Part shown: piece by piece, positions 51,193 through 62,410 of the stretch | How the letters are laid out: every line of letters begins with the position of its first letter | How positions within the stretch are numbered: position 1 is the first letter of the stretch | The notes under the pieces: generated by a model | Database searches by the model: none | What the model saw: only the letters and a program-made list of their open reading frames with translations | Told to the model about the DNA's origin: nothing | Translations under genes and position numbers: made by a program | Origin: Diphasiastrum complanatum | Taxonomy: Eukaryota > Streptophyta > Lycopodiopsida > Lycopodiales > Lycopodiaceae | Reading direction: 5' to 3' | DNA length: 64,000 nt | Assembly: GCA_029204225.1 (NCBI GenBank) | Contig: CM055098.1 | Location: 52,534,728-52,598,727, forward strand

Positions 51193-51831
51193 CCCTTCCG
51201 CTTAGGACCGCTTAACATGCATAATGCATATGCCGGCTCCTTCCATGATACATAAATGAATTGTTTTAGGTGTGCCCCTGTATTTTTCGAGTGTACACTT
51301 GAGAAGGGGACGCATAGCTCATATGTAGTCCCAACTCCTTTGAGAGAGAGAGAGAGAGAGGGCCCCTTCGCTTAGGACCGCTTAACATTCATAACGCATA
51401 TGCCGGCTCCTTCCATAATACATAAATGAATTGTTTTAGGTGTGCCCCTCTATTTTTGGAGTGTACACTTGAGAAGGAGACACATAGCTCATATGTAGTT
51501 TCAACTCTTTTAGAGAGAGGGGACTCAGTCATAGGTGGGCCCCCACTTGGAATGAGATTAAAAAAAAAGTACCACTCATTGTTTACATAAGTGAATAAAT
51601 TTTCCATTTGACATATTCAACGTGGAATCTTACCATAGAAGATGGCAAGGCTTGTTACTTCCAGTGGGTCATCTTGCCCTAAAATGGCTCGCCCTAACGG
51701 CCCCACCATCTTTTGTGACAAGATTTTGTAATAAAAAAGCCATTTCCCCTGTCCCGACGCATTCTTTTCTACGTGGGGACCACTTATGACCCACTCCAAG
51801 CTTTCTCTCTCCAAAAGAATAATAGATTGAA

Positions 51832-51880
<49 letters not shown>

Positions 51881-52045
51881 TATGACTCCACACAAGGAAC
51901 ATTCATTTATGACATGTTTTATTATTATGAAAATAATGCTTTTATGGGGGGAGGGCCCTTCAATATTTGTATGACCTCAAGCCATAATGGTTCTTTTTGA
52001 CAAATGAATGCACCTTAGAAATACAAGGGCATAACTCAAAGAAAT
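50860..52045. mobile_element. fold-back element with internal GA/CT tracts
   Basis: Arms pair in inverse orientation: left ccttgtattttttgaaatgc, tatggcttgaggt and ttgaagggc (50871-50965) correspond to the reverse complement of 51945-52035. Left gtggtccccattctttta and agagagaaag (51058-51090) correspond to the reverse complement of 51765-51830, with (GA)19 at 51154-51191 facing (CT)20 at 51834-51874. No transposase is present. Exact termini and target duplication were not established. Confidence 0.7.
51154..51511. repeat. tandem units inside the fold-back element
   Basis: A GA tract followed by cgcttaggaccgcttaacat, ctccttccat and agtgtacacttgagaagg occurs twice (51154-51341 and 51342-51511). 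A third, diverged copy of the ctcctttcataatac part lies near 50838. The unit differs mainly in GA length. Confidence 0.85.
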
Positions 52046-53083
52046 ACCTTAATTACCTAATTTGCTTTTTGGCTACAATGCCTTTTATATTGTGCTAATA
52101 AGGCCCTTGGACATCACTCCGAAGACCCTTAAAGGTAGAGGACTTTACTTTCATGTCAAGTTTGCAACAATTTCTTCTATTTAAAAGACAATATTGTTTT
52201 CCATCTTTTATTTAGAAGTCCAATATCAGTTTTTTTTAAAATGTTATTTGGTGGCAATATTTGTGAATAACAACACCAGACAGTATAATTTTTTAAATAA
52301 AACAAAAGTGTTACCTAAAGTCAAGGGCACCTTAATGTTATGTCCCTAATTAAATGTGCCTAATAAACCACAAACATTAGAATAAGAAAAACTAACTGTC
52401 GAGGTGGATTTGCACTTAGGAAGACCAGCTTCCAAGATTATTCGTGGCTTGTTCCCCTCCCCTTCTTTCTTCCCTCGAGCAAGTATTTCCCTTAGCAAAT
52501 GAGTGTTTAACACTCTATATCGAGCTTTTCTAGGGTTTTCTTAGAAATACTCACCCGTAGTCTAAAGCACTCGCCCACTGACTTTTTCTACCGTGAAGAG
52601 GGTTTTTGTGAGGTGGCTGACAGTTTTTAAGTTCAGTCATCTAATTTTTGGCACTCTTACAAATATTCGTCCCACATGTGTGAAGGCGATCATTTCTAGA
52701 GTACCTTCATTTTTCTTTTTCTAGTTTTGGCCGATGAATTAAACACTCGTCTATTTGTTTTTTGTTAAGTAAAATTGATCAGTTTTTAGACACTTGCCTC
52801 ATATGGAGACGTGCTTAAAAACGTTCACCAATGTGTCTGAAGGATAGCCCTTGTCAAGAGCTCTCTATAGAGATCTTGACAAACATTTTTATCGATATCT
52901 ACAAATACTCGCCCAAGATGTGTCGGAAGGCGAGCATTTCTAAAACTTCATAATTCTCAACCAGTTCCTAATAGTGTTATCAATTACCTGAAGATTAGGC
53001 GAACATTTTTTCTGGAGGTCTGTAACCTCATGATCTAGCTTTTGTACTGATTCCTTTGTATTGCAAGTACTGATTATGGTCAG
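52046..53083. other. no recognisable gene
   Basis: AT-rich sequence. Words like cactcgccc/attcgtccc recur at 52550-52930, but no array or coding family is recognised. Confidence 0.4.
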
Positions 53084-53670
53084 TGTTGGATTTGTTTCCT
53101 CTACTCTCCTAATCCCATTTTAATCTGCCTCCATTCATGCTGCATATTTACTCGCGTTGTCGCGCAGTCTGCATATTAACATGCAGATTCTCACAGACGA
53201 TGAAAAGACAAAAAGCAAAGGCTGACGTCGCACTCTTTTCGCGCTCACCCCATGCAGCTGTGCTAACAGACTGGACAACAATTGCAGCCACCCACGATCT
53301 CCTACAAACAGCACATCCACCCTATACTTTCTTCATCTGCACACCTGTAACATTATGTATATAGATATTAAATACCATTTGTGTATGAGGTTGAATGCTA
53401 GATGATTGAGTCCTGACGAAAAGGATGAGAAGAGGAGAGTATATGTAAATTAGCGTCAGAAGCTTATCAGAAAGAGAGACGAAGTAGATGCCTTGTGCAT
53501 TAATTCTTTATTGTCAACAAAAAAAGTTTCATTCCTTTACAGATTGAATAAGCTTCGTAGGGCACGCGGTTTCATCCGCTACTGTCTTGTGCTCTACCAC
53601 ATTATTGACATGTATACTTGATATACTTAATCTCATATAGTTCTTTGTTTTGCGTTCAAATTTGTGTTAT
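53084..53670 (+). repeat. truncated LTR of the C2 copia family
   Basis: Starts TGTTGGATTTG and matches 15892-16620 of the solo LTR, with an internal deletion of about 130 bp near 53215 and a break near 53670, where gypsy LTR sequence begins. The TATA-like cattatgtatatagatatta is kept. The right part of the LTR is missing. Confidence 0.85.
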
Positions 53671-54215
53671 CCTCCATGAGTTTGGTGCATCCATTGAGCT
53701 CCTTGATCATGCTTGTTTTTTGAGTGATGCATTCATGATCTTGCCCTTCCCTCCTTTGTGTGTGGTTGTGGATAGTAGAGTGGATTAGCTTTTATGCTTT
53801 CCTAGAGTGGATTAAATTTTATTTCTTGTTTGTGGATTAATGTAGGAATCAGCATTCAGGTAAACTAAATAGGCTAGGTTTGTAGTGTAGTTCTTTCATA
53901 TCTCCTTGCAACCCTGTTCTTGATGTTCTTGGGATTCGAAAGAATCAAAAGACTAGTTGGTTTCTTGATTCTTGGACTTCTAAAATGCTGTCTAGTTTAG
54001 TTCATTTCTTGTTTTTGTTTTGTGGAATGTATGTGTAGATTAGTTTAAGTTGTAAGGATCTGATTGTAACCCGTTTTTGCAGCATTAGAGTAGGCTTTTA
54101 GTCATTGTTCAACGGTTTTGTGTGCTGATCTATTGGTTGAACATTTTGGTTACATGTTGGTTTGATTGCATGTGACACGGTTCAAGAGAGAGAGATCTGG
54201 TCTAGGACATTGTCA
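53670..54215 (+). repeat. gypsy LTR segment, inverted relative to 60200-60720
   Basis: The reverse complement of 60720-60200 matches with moderate divergence, for example gagctccttgatcatgcttg, gatcttgcccttccctcct, tggattaatgtagga and ttggtttcttgattcttgga. The other copy lies inside the LTR of gypsy B, so this is an LTR of the same family placed upstream of plus-strand gypsy D. Confidence 0.85.
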
Positions 54216-54682
54216 CTATGATGATACCAGTCCATTTCTTCCTGGTTTTGGTATTAAACTAAGAAGCTAACATTCAAGAAAATGCCTAATGAGCCTCTAA
54301 ACAGGTAGAAAACAATTATGTAAGCAGAGAGTAAAGTAAAGAAATAAAAAATCAGTAAACAGATCCTCCCAAGCAGAGAATCTGTCAACAATCTTGCAAA
54401 ATCAGATGAAAGCAATGAAGGTTGATCCGGTCGTAAAACCGACGAATCAAGAAAAAATGATAGCAAGTTTGGGTACCACCTAGCGAACTGAGGAATAAGA
54501 TACGGATTTAGAACACCCAAAATGTTGGAGGCGAATAGTGATTAAGGATGACTCCCAAACCGAGATAGTTGATTGGATGGAGGCCTTAGCCACAATCAAC
54601 TGCTTAAATTCCATGGTAGATCACACTAACACAATCTAACCTAGCCAGGGAAGATGAAATTCTCAATTTCCTTATAGGAGAG

Positions 54683-55965
54683 ATGGGAAGCGAGCTAGAA
54701 CACATTGTCCATGAGATTACAAATTTGATGATACAAGTTCAATGGTTATCACATGAACCAATATTGGGGATTAGCAAAACTCTAGAGACTGCACTAAGTC
54801 AAGTACTCACACTTGACGATGGGCGAGAATATACTGATGAAGAAGTCTTGCGGTATTTGGATCTTGAAAGATATCACCACCCGATAACATCAAGGGCCAT
54901 CTCCCTCCTGAACGAGATAGATATTGAAGAAACTACCTCAAGGCTTGAACCGCCCCACAAGGAATCTGAACCTCCCAATGCTAACAACAAGGACACTACG
55001 ATATTAGGATGGGACAATTGTAAAAATGAAGCCATTTATAGACTGGAAGTGTCATTGTTTGATAACAACAAAAAATCTAGCCCAGTCAATCCAATAATCC
55101 CAAATCCATCTAGGCCTCTACCATCATCAAGGGAGCTGGAGAACTAGCCAATAGATATGTTTGTTTGAACCAAGCAAGTAGATCCTCCTTCCGAATCGCT
55201 TGAACCCAAATCAATCAAGGAAATCAAACGAAAGGTGACCAAGAAAGAGAACAAGAAAAACACACCAGTGGAACCTGTCATTCCACTGGATATTGAGGCA
55301 AGGAAAATTAGGAAATAGGAAACGTGCCACCTTACTTCAAGGATTATACGATGGACGAAGCGGATGTGGTGCCTCCCAAACTGCAACGATTAGGTCCACA
55401 AAACTCATCCTCGTTGAGCGCTCCAATCTAGGATGGGCCTGCCAAGGTAACCCCGCTCAACCCAGCTCACCCAAGCAAGGAGAAGTGGATAGTTATGATA
55501 GGTGTGGAAGTAGTAGGCCAAGAATTTAAAGATCTGAAGACATTGCTACAAGAGTATCGAGACTGTTTCACTTGGAACTACAAAGAGCTTAAGGGCATAT
55601 CACCCGAAGTAACGATACACACGATCCCACTAGTACAAGACGCTAAGCTTGTTACTAGTAGGCAGTACCGATCAAACCCACAATATTACACCCAACTCAT
55701 CTAGGAGAAGTTGATAAGACTACTTGATGTAATTTTCATCTACAAAATCGAGCACACTTCATGGGTATCGCCGATAGTGGCCATACCCAAGAAGAGCGAA
55801 AAGCTACAAATTTGTGCAAAATTCAAGAAACTCAATGTAGTGACCTAGAAGGATCATTTTTTCCTACCGTTCACTAAATATAGGGTTGAGAAAGTTGTCA
55901 TACTCACAACTTTTTAGATGGTTTCAGTGGTTGCAACCAAGTACAGATCACCCCCAAAGAAGATT
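54683..55965 (+). pseudogene. gypsy pol remnant D, pre-RT and RT N-part
   Basis: The frame 54683-55147 (ALSQVLTLDDGREYTDEEVL, YLDLERYHHPITSRAISLLN, GWDNCKNEAIYRLEVSLFD) fits the pre-RT segment of this gypsy branch, by context rather than firm recognition. From 55495 RT emerges: FKDLKTLLQEYRDCFTWNYK, ELKGISPEVTIHTIPLVQDA, SWVSPIVAIPKKSEK and DGFSGCNQVQITPKED. At about 55965 the frame passes into copia gag. Stops near 55702 and 55848 and a shift near 55915 break it. The sequence between the LTR and 54683 has no recognisable gag. Confidence 0.75.
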
Positions 55966-57720
55966 TTGATGTCGTAATGACTCTATTATCAAGTCCCCCT
56001 GATGCCTATGAAAATTGGGTCATGGAAATATTGACCCAAGAGCATCTTACTCTTTCAAGAGTAATTTTGATGCCTCTACAAGAGATAAGAAGAACTACAT
56101 CATTCTCAAGCTCAGGATCGGATCCTCAAGCTCTATATTCAAAAAATCAGATTTTTAGATCAAAGAGATCTACAAACTCGGGATATACTGACAAAAAGAA
56201 CTACATGCAGTCTGGACCAAATTCTAGTTCAGGATCGAATTCAACCTCTTCATTGTTCCAATCAGTGCAGAAACTATTCTGCAGATACTATAAGAGGACT
56301 GGCCATGAAATCAAGGACTGTCAAACTTTGAAGTACAACAACGAGAAGAAAAAATAGTTCCAACAACAAGCAAATTCTGCTACAACCAGTCACTGAATCT
56401 AGCAATAGGAGGAAGATGAAGCAGCCTTCATAACCAAGGTTGAAGAACAACAAGATATCGATTCCTAGTACTTAGACTCTGGAGCAACTCAACACATGAC
56501 TCACCATCGAGACTGGTTCTAGGACTACAAAGCATTCACCCACTCAAGAGTTGTGCAGTTTGGAGACAACTCATCTCATTATATTGAAGGTGAAGGAACA
56601 GTCAAAGCTGAGTTCAAGAAAGGTGAAGTAAAATTGCTATCCAATGTTCTTCATGTTCCTAACCTTACCAAGAAATTACTTTCGATAAGTAGAATCATGT
56701 ATTCTGGTCGAAGGGTCGAATTCGATACAGAGGGCTGCACCATACTCGACAAGTCTAGGAAGGTTTTAGCCTTTGGCAAACGATGTGGCTACCTCTACAG
56801 GCTTAGTCACTGCTATTCGACAAACAACCAAGCTCTTCACACATCGATTGATATACTTTAGCATTTCAGATTAGGCCATCTAAAATTCAATAGTTTTCAG
56901 CAAATGTTGACTCAAAATTCAGTGCAAGATCTTCCTTCTGTGAGCAAACTGACTTCTCCTTGTGAAAGTAGTATCATCAGCAAGCATGCGAGAAGTCCTT
57001 TCATGTCTGATTCAATTCATACTTCTAAAGCTTTGCTTGATCTTGTACATAGCAACATTTGTGGCCCAATGCAGACTACTTTGATAAAGAGGGAGCCCTT
57101 TATTTCCTAACTTTCATTGATGATTTCTCTCGACAAATTGTCACCTACTTCTTGAAGAACAAATCCGAAGCTTTCAAGTTCTTCAAATAGTTCAAGGAGT
57201 CTGCTGAAAATCAGACTTAGAGAAAGATCAAGGCTCTATGTATTGATGGAGGAGGAGAATTCATCTCCACTGAATTCAAGGACTTCCGCAAGGCAAATGG
57301 AATACATCAGCAGTACACTACCAGCTACTCACCTCAGTCCAATGATGTAGTTGAAAGGAAGAATCAGTCACTCATCGAGAGTGCCAAGAGCATGATTGCC
57401 CATGCCTCTCAGAACTTTTGGACAGAAGCTATTACTACAGCAGCCTATCTACAAAATTGATCCATCACCAAGGCTCTGAATGGCAAAACACCCTATGAGG
57501 TGTGGACAAGATCGAAGCCATCACTCAAACATATCAGAGTATTTGGATGCATTGCTTACACTCGGGTTCGACACCAGCAAGAAATCGATCTTCATCAACT
57601 ATTTTCCATATCACAAGGCATACAAACTCTACAACATGGACGCTCAAAAATCGTTCACCAATAGAGATGTCGTTTTTGTGGAAGACAAATTTATGGACCA
57701 CAAGGGGACAGCTCTATCAA
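55966..57720 (+). pseudogene. copia C3: gag C-part, protease, integrase
   Basis: Begins in gag at DVVMTLLSSPPDAYENWVME, then the knuckle CRYYKRTGHEIKDC (second Cys is Tyr), protease YLDSGATQHMT (about 56468-56500), pre-integrase FGDNSSHYIEGEGTVKAEF and KKLLSISRIMYSGRR, and integrase VHSNICGPM, where the first catalytic Asp has become Asn. The second Asp and Glu occur in ALCIDGGGEFISTEFKDFRK and SPQSNDVVERKNQ. KTPYEVWTRSKPSLKHIRVF follows. It stops at about 57720 against gypsy B. The rest of the element reappears at 61162. Confidence 0.88.
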
Positions 57721-58753
57721 CTAGGTCGATATGAAGGACAAGCATCGACAGGATGCATAGCCCGACAGTGTAGGCACCATATTGTTTTTCGTCTATAAGG
57801 TACATGTGCAGGGTTTGACTGACCAGGCATACTGCTTTGGATAGACTTCAGGGTAGTTTGAAACTCATTGGTGAGTTTCTCCATTTGAAGTTGGTGTTGC
57901 TTATTAAGCAATGCCAGCTGTGATTTCCAAAGCTGATCTCGGGTGTCCTTGATCAGCTTCGACTCATGGATAGGAGCACATGGTGCTCTTCTTTCTCTGG
58001 ATTCCTCAACATCTGATCCTTCGTCTTCTTCTTTGATGGCATCATACATGGCTAACTTTCGGCTCGTATATTCATCATTAGATTTAAGCTCTCGTCTAAT
58101 CCATTTTGGAAGGCCAACTAAAAACCAGATGATGAGCATCTGTTCGAAGAGAAGTTCTTGTACTTGACTTTTGAGGCATTTGAAATGCTCGATATAGTCT
58201 CGTACATGTTCATCCTTTGCCATCTTGATGTTACTCAATTTGACAAAAAGACTCTCGATCAAGCGAAAGGGCTTAAAACGCTTGATAAAGGACTCTTTCA
58301 AGATTGACCAGTCTGTCTTATCTTCACGATCAAGGTTGAAAAACCAATCATGTGCTTTAGCGAGCATGGTCATTGGACCATAGCATCGGGAGATGTTTCG
58401 CCATACACATCACATGCATTCTCAAAGATTTGCAAAAATCTTTGAGGGTCCAAACTACCACCAAACTTTGGTAGATCTAGCTTGGGTGTACGTCTCTCAA
58501 GATGAGCATGGTGGGTAGCAGATATTCCATTAGTGTTGGTTCTGACCTAGGAGGGGTCAGCGCCATAAAAATGGGGTCATGCGCGTGAAGACTCGGCTCT
58601 ATCAGGTTCTTGTCCACTAAACGAGTTTGTGGATGGGTCTTGGAGTTCGGCTCTCATTCGATAGAACCTATGACGTCTGATCTGTTCAGCTTCAGGGGAC
58701 TTTATCTCGTATGGATAATCATCTGGGACTTGAGGATCATTTTGTTGGTCCAT
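57717..58753 (-). pseudogene. gypsy gag, B
   Basis: Start at 58753 (MDQQNDPQVPDDYPYEI), homologous to the gag start of A. It meets stops near 58590 and 58560 and continues PKLDLPKFGGSLDPQRFLQI, FENACDVYGETSPDAMVQ, then shifts to the frame 58373-57717: AHDWFFNLDREDKTDWSILK, ESFIKRFKPFRLIESLFVKL, RDYIEHFKCLKSQVQELLFE, LIIWFLVGLPKWIRRELKS. This is the retrotransposon gag (capsid) domain. It ends with a short knuckle CLHCRAMHPVDAC and a stop at the joint with copia C3. Protease and pol are absent. Confidence 0.88.
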
Positions 58754-60007
58754 TGGGTACTGGTTAGTTTTTTATTGTTGTTTGGATTTTCTAAGTTTTT
58801 TGTGTTTTTGGAAGTTTTTTTTTTTTTTTTTTTTGGGTTTTTGCAGTTCCTACGGTTACGGTTTATGGTTATGGTGGATTGCGGTTTGCGGTTGTAACGT
58901 GCGGTTTCAACGAATGTGGTTGTGGTGGCGATTGTAGATGACGGTGTTAGCGATGTCAACGGAGGTGGTGTAAAGGTGGTTTGTTACGGGTTTAGTGAAC
59001 AGTCGGGATCCGTGCGGTTAGTGCGGTCAGTTACGGGTTGTGGCAGTCTGTTGCGATCAGGGGCGGACGAATGTAGTCGTAGGGCGGTGTAAATGTGGTT
59101 GGATGCGGCTGTGACGGGTGCAAAGCTGTTGTGGCGGTGGGGAAACTGTCAGTTGCGGTGGTAATGGTGTTTGGTGCAGTGCGAATGTGGTGGTAAGTGT
59201 GAGTTGTGGTCAATGTTAGTTACAACGGGGTAATGACGGGGGAGATTGGAATACGGGTGAAGGAAGGATGTGCTTGGATTGCGGTCCTGATGGTGGAGGG
59301 AGTGTGTTGGTGAATATAGTGGGAGTGCGATCAGTTTGGATTGAAGGGGCCCATCTGATGATTGGGCCTCCGGTTGAGATCTGACGATTGGCCCTCTGGT
59401 TGAGATTTGATAGTGTGAGCTCCGGTTGAGCTGTGAGCAGGGTGCTCTGAGCTTCGGTTGAGATTTGACAGTGAGCTCCGGTTGAGATCTTAGGGAGAGC
59501 TCCGGTTGAGATCTGAGGATGAGCTCCAGTTGAGATCGGAGCTGTGCTCCGGTTAAGATTTCAAGAGATGAGCTTCGGTTGAGATCTAAAGCTTGAGCTC
59601 CGGTTGAGATCTGATGAGGGCTCCGGTTGAGATTTCAAGAGGTGAGCTCCGTTGAGATTTCAAGAGGTGAGCTTCAGCTGAGATCTAAAGCTTGAGCTCC
59701 GGTTGAGATTTCAAGAGGTGAGCTCCGGTTGAGATTTCAAGAGGTGAGCTCCGGTTGAGATGTCAGCATTGGGAACGGACGGAGCGTGAGCTTGGAGTTG
59801 AAGGAAATCCAGGTCTATTAATGCACTTGGTAACAACAGATTTGCGAGTTTACTAGCCCGTGGATTTGGTCAATGATGTAGCCATTGATGTGGCTCTGTC
59901 CAGTAATTCAGAGGTGTGAAAAGAGTAGGAGTTTGTTTGCAGGGATCTGAACGGGGACAATATTGCAAATGTTATAGATTTAGAATGCACTGGGGTTCAA
60001 GTGGCAA
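58754..60007. repeat. repetitive 5' leader of gypsy B
   Basis: Between gag and the primer site lie a T-run (58819-58833), G-rich gcggttgtaacgtgcggttt-like text (58850-59340) and a minisatellite at 59340-59770. The minisatellite has about 17 units of 23-28 bp of the form cggttgagatttcaagaggt plus gagct. The order of the two repeat types is the same as in the leader of A. No coding is supported. Confidence 0.85.
59340..59770. repeat. 23-28 bp minisatellite in leader of B
   Basis: About 17 units with core CGGTTGAGAT(C/T)T, spacer variants GATGAGCTC and CAAGAGGTGAGCTC. Related in core and position to the CGGTCGAGAT(C/T)T array of element A (5939-6290). Confidence 0.9.
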
Positions 60008-60015
60008 TGGTGCCA
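59990..60015 (-). promoter_or_regulatory. primer binding site, tRNA-Asp type, of B
   Basis: The minus strand starts TGGCACCATTGCC at 60015, one base beyond the two-base gap to the LTR end CTGCA. It differs by two transitions from the tRNA-Asp complement over its first 13 bases, and partners the site of element A. Confidence 0.6.
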
Positions 60016-60016
60016 A

Positions 60017-61161
60017 ATGCAGATCCCCTGCTCCAGAGGACTTGTTGTTTACTTTTCTACTTCTTGCTTACAGATCTATTTCTTGCCTATTACCAGGCTC
60101 GTTTGGGGATTACTTGACTGTTTTTTATGTGTTACAATTCCCAGGCCAGGCAGAAACAAACTGAATAACTCTGTAGTATAGATTTTCTTTGTCTTGCCTG
60201 TCAGAGGACTACTCAGAGATGTCACTCTTGAACGCACTTACATTCTACATAGGATGCAAGCCTAGAACGCTCATTCACAGATCAGCATGCAAACCAATGA
60301 ACGTTCAGTAGTTTTCTACAACTACCTACACTTAAAACGGACTGCAATCAGAGCCTACACGACATTAACACTGAGCTACCTTGCATAACTTGACAAAAAC
60401 AAGAAACAAAGCTAAACTACAGCATGTTAGAAGTCCAAGAATCAAGAAACCAACCAGTCTATTGATTCTTGGACATCCCAAGAACATCAAGAACTGGATT
60501 TGTACAAAGATATGCAAGAATCACACCACATAATGCTAGCTCCTACATTAATCCACAAGAAAACATGAAATCTAATCTACTCTACAAAAGCAACAAATCT
60601 AATCCACTCTACAGTCCACAACCACACACAAAAGGAGGGAAGGGCAAGATCATAACTGCATCACTCAAGAAACAAGCATGATCAAGGAGCTCAATGGTTG
60701 CACCAAACTCATGAAGGCTCTTCTCATTTCAGCACGGAGTTGATACAAATCACAAAAGCTTCTCTTCACAAAGAGGGAGTCTCTTAAATAAGCAAGAGAG
60801 CTCCTTAGGTGGCATCCTAGTGGAATTTCCACATTTCACAAATTACAAGTGGAATAATGCTCTCCACTAGAGGTCACCATCAAAAGGTGGCTCACCTTAC
60901 TTTATTTAAGAGGGGTCTACTTGCATTTATTACATTTGCCTAGAAATACTAGTTTCTACATGGTCATTCCATCTTCCGGGATTCACCATGAGGCTTACAC
61001 AATTCTTGCATGTCTTTCCTAGCTAGTATTTTTCGGCTCTCATACTCGGCTCTCAGTCTTCATTAGTCTCGTCTTCTCAGAGACCTCCTCGGTCTGAGGT
61101 CAGAGGTGCTCTTGAGTTGCTATGTCCGAGTATTTTGGGGATTTATCAAAATCAGCCAACA
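60017..61161 (-). repeat. 5' LTR of gypsy B, 1145 bp
   Basis: On the minus strand it begins TGTTGGCTGATTTTG at 61161 and ends ATCTGCA near 60018. Its outer end directly abuts copia C3 RT coding sequence, so the boundary is independently supported. The segment 60200-60720 is repeated inverted at 53670-54215. The element is 3'-truncated, so no target duplication can be tested. Confidence 0.8.
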
Positions 61162-61640
61162 TTCTAATTCTTTCATTATCATCACTCTTCATGTTGAGGA
61201 TACGTTACTTTTTAGTAACAACTTGAATTTGATGAAAGATATGAAATGCATGTTATCACAGGAGTACAAAATGACTGATATGGGTCCAGCCCATTACTGT
61301 CTTGAAATCCAGATCTATCGAGATCAACCCAATAGACAGATCTTCACCAGTCAACAACAATATCTCATCAATGTGCTAGAAAAATACAGAATGACGAACT
61401 GCAAATCGAGCTACTTCCCACTCGACCCTGATATGAAGCTATCGAAGAAGCAATGTCCACAATCTGAGGCAGAGGAGGAAATGAAGCAATATACATTTCA
61501 CTCCATTATCGGGTCACTCACGTATGCTATGCTCTGCACTCAACCCGAGTTAGCATACTCCATCAGCTCTCTCAACCAATTCCTATCAAATCTCGAGCCC
61601 AAATTCCTACTAGTGCACGTCCAAGGCGTTTCCTATTGGA
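61162..61640 (+). pseudogene. copia RT C-part, probably the continuation of C3
   Basis: Reads NSFIIITLHVEDTLLFSNNL, with the YVDD box changed to HVED, then KMTDMGPAHYCLEIQIYRDQ, NVLEKYRMTNCKSSYFPLDP and FHSIIGSLTYAMLCTQPELA with YSISSLNQFLSN. The same strand and same lineage character as C3 suggest that gypsy B split one copia element. The RT N-part between 57720 and 61162 is missing. RNase H is not recognised beyond 61640. Confidence 0.85.
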
Positions 61641-62095
61641 GGTGTCTAAGGCCTCTCCCAACTAGAATAAGTAGTATTCAATTGCTTCGGTGGGATGGCT
61701 ATGTACAAGGATGGGTGGTGAAAACCGTCAGATTAGAGGTATGCGTAGCCATCCTCATTGCACTGGCAAAGATTGATGCTAAATTGCAGAGTGAACAGAG
61801 TTAAGACGCCACACAGTTGGGATGGCCGATTGGTCGAATACGTTTGAGAGATGCTAGACAGCTGGGCGAGTGGGTAAAGCTCGGTCAAGACAAGATGGTC
61901 AGGGTTTTTCAAGAACTAGACACAAGTGGTATGATGTTTTGCTTAGGCGGCAGTTTCTTTTATGTTGAGAATCTGTGTGAATAACGTACGCGCCCACTGA
62001 TAAAAGTTATTAACTGTGATCAATGGAGGCCCAAAATGTGGTGAGCGAGTAGCTTATGTCACTGGTTTGGGCAAATTTAGGATTTTTTTTTTTTT
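61641..62095. other. unassigned, slightly GC-richer
   Basis: An extension of the plus-strand frame to 61804 shows no domain. The text around 61810-61930 looks like decayed coding sequence but no family is recognised. Confidence 0.35.
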
Positions 62096-62410
62096 GGTTT
62101 CACCTTCTCTAGTGCTCTTGTAGCTGACAAGAGTCGGTGCGAATATCAAGGAATGACTCGTCAACTCAAATGGACCATGAAGCAAGGAACTTAAAGAAAA
62201 AATTCCTAGGGACCTATTCGTACTGGTGAATTTTTTATGGAATTTGGTGTTTCCGAGAGTTTTTATTTTTATTTTATTTTGAATTAATTTTGTTTTTTTT
62301 AAACCTCTTGTAGGACTCTTGTAGCTGACAAGAGTCTTTGCAAAAGATAGAGGATGACTCGGACAGTCCACTCAAAAGGACCACAGAGCAAGAAAATTGC
62401 TAGGGACTCG
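62096..62410. repeat. direct repeat containing a conserved hairpin
   Basis: Two units, about 62103-62215 and 62304-62400, share ctcttgtagctgacaagagt, gatgactcg or gaatgactcg, ggaccat or ggaccac, and ctagggac. The second has a perfect 9-bp stem GACTCTTGT/ACAAGAGTC (62314-62336, loop AGCTG); in the first the stem is 7 bp. Confidence 0.8.

Noticed and set aside
54254..54520. Hydrophobic 88-codon minus-strand frame
   Set aside because: Lies in the leader or deleted gag region of gypsy D; no recognised domain and opposite to the element's coding strand.
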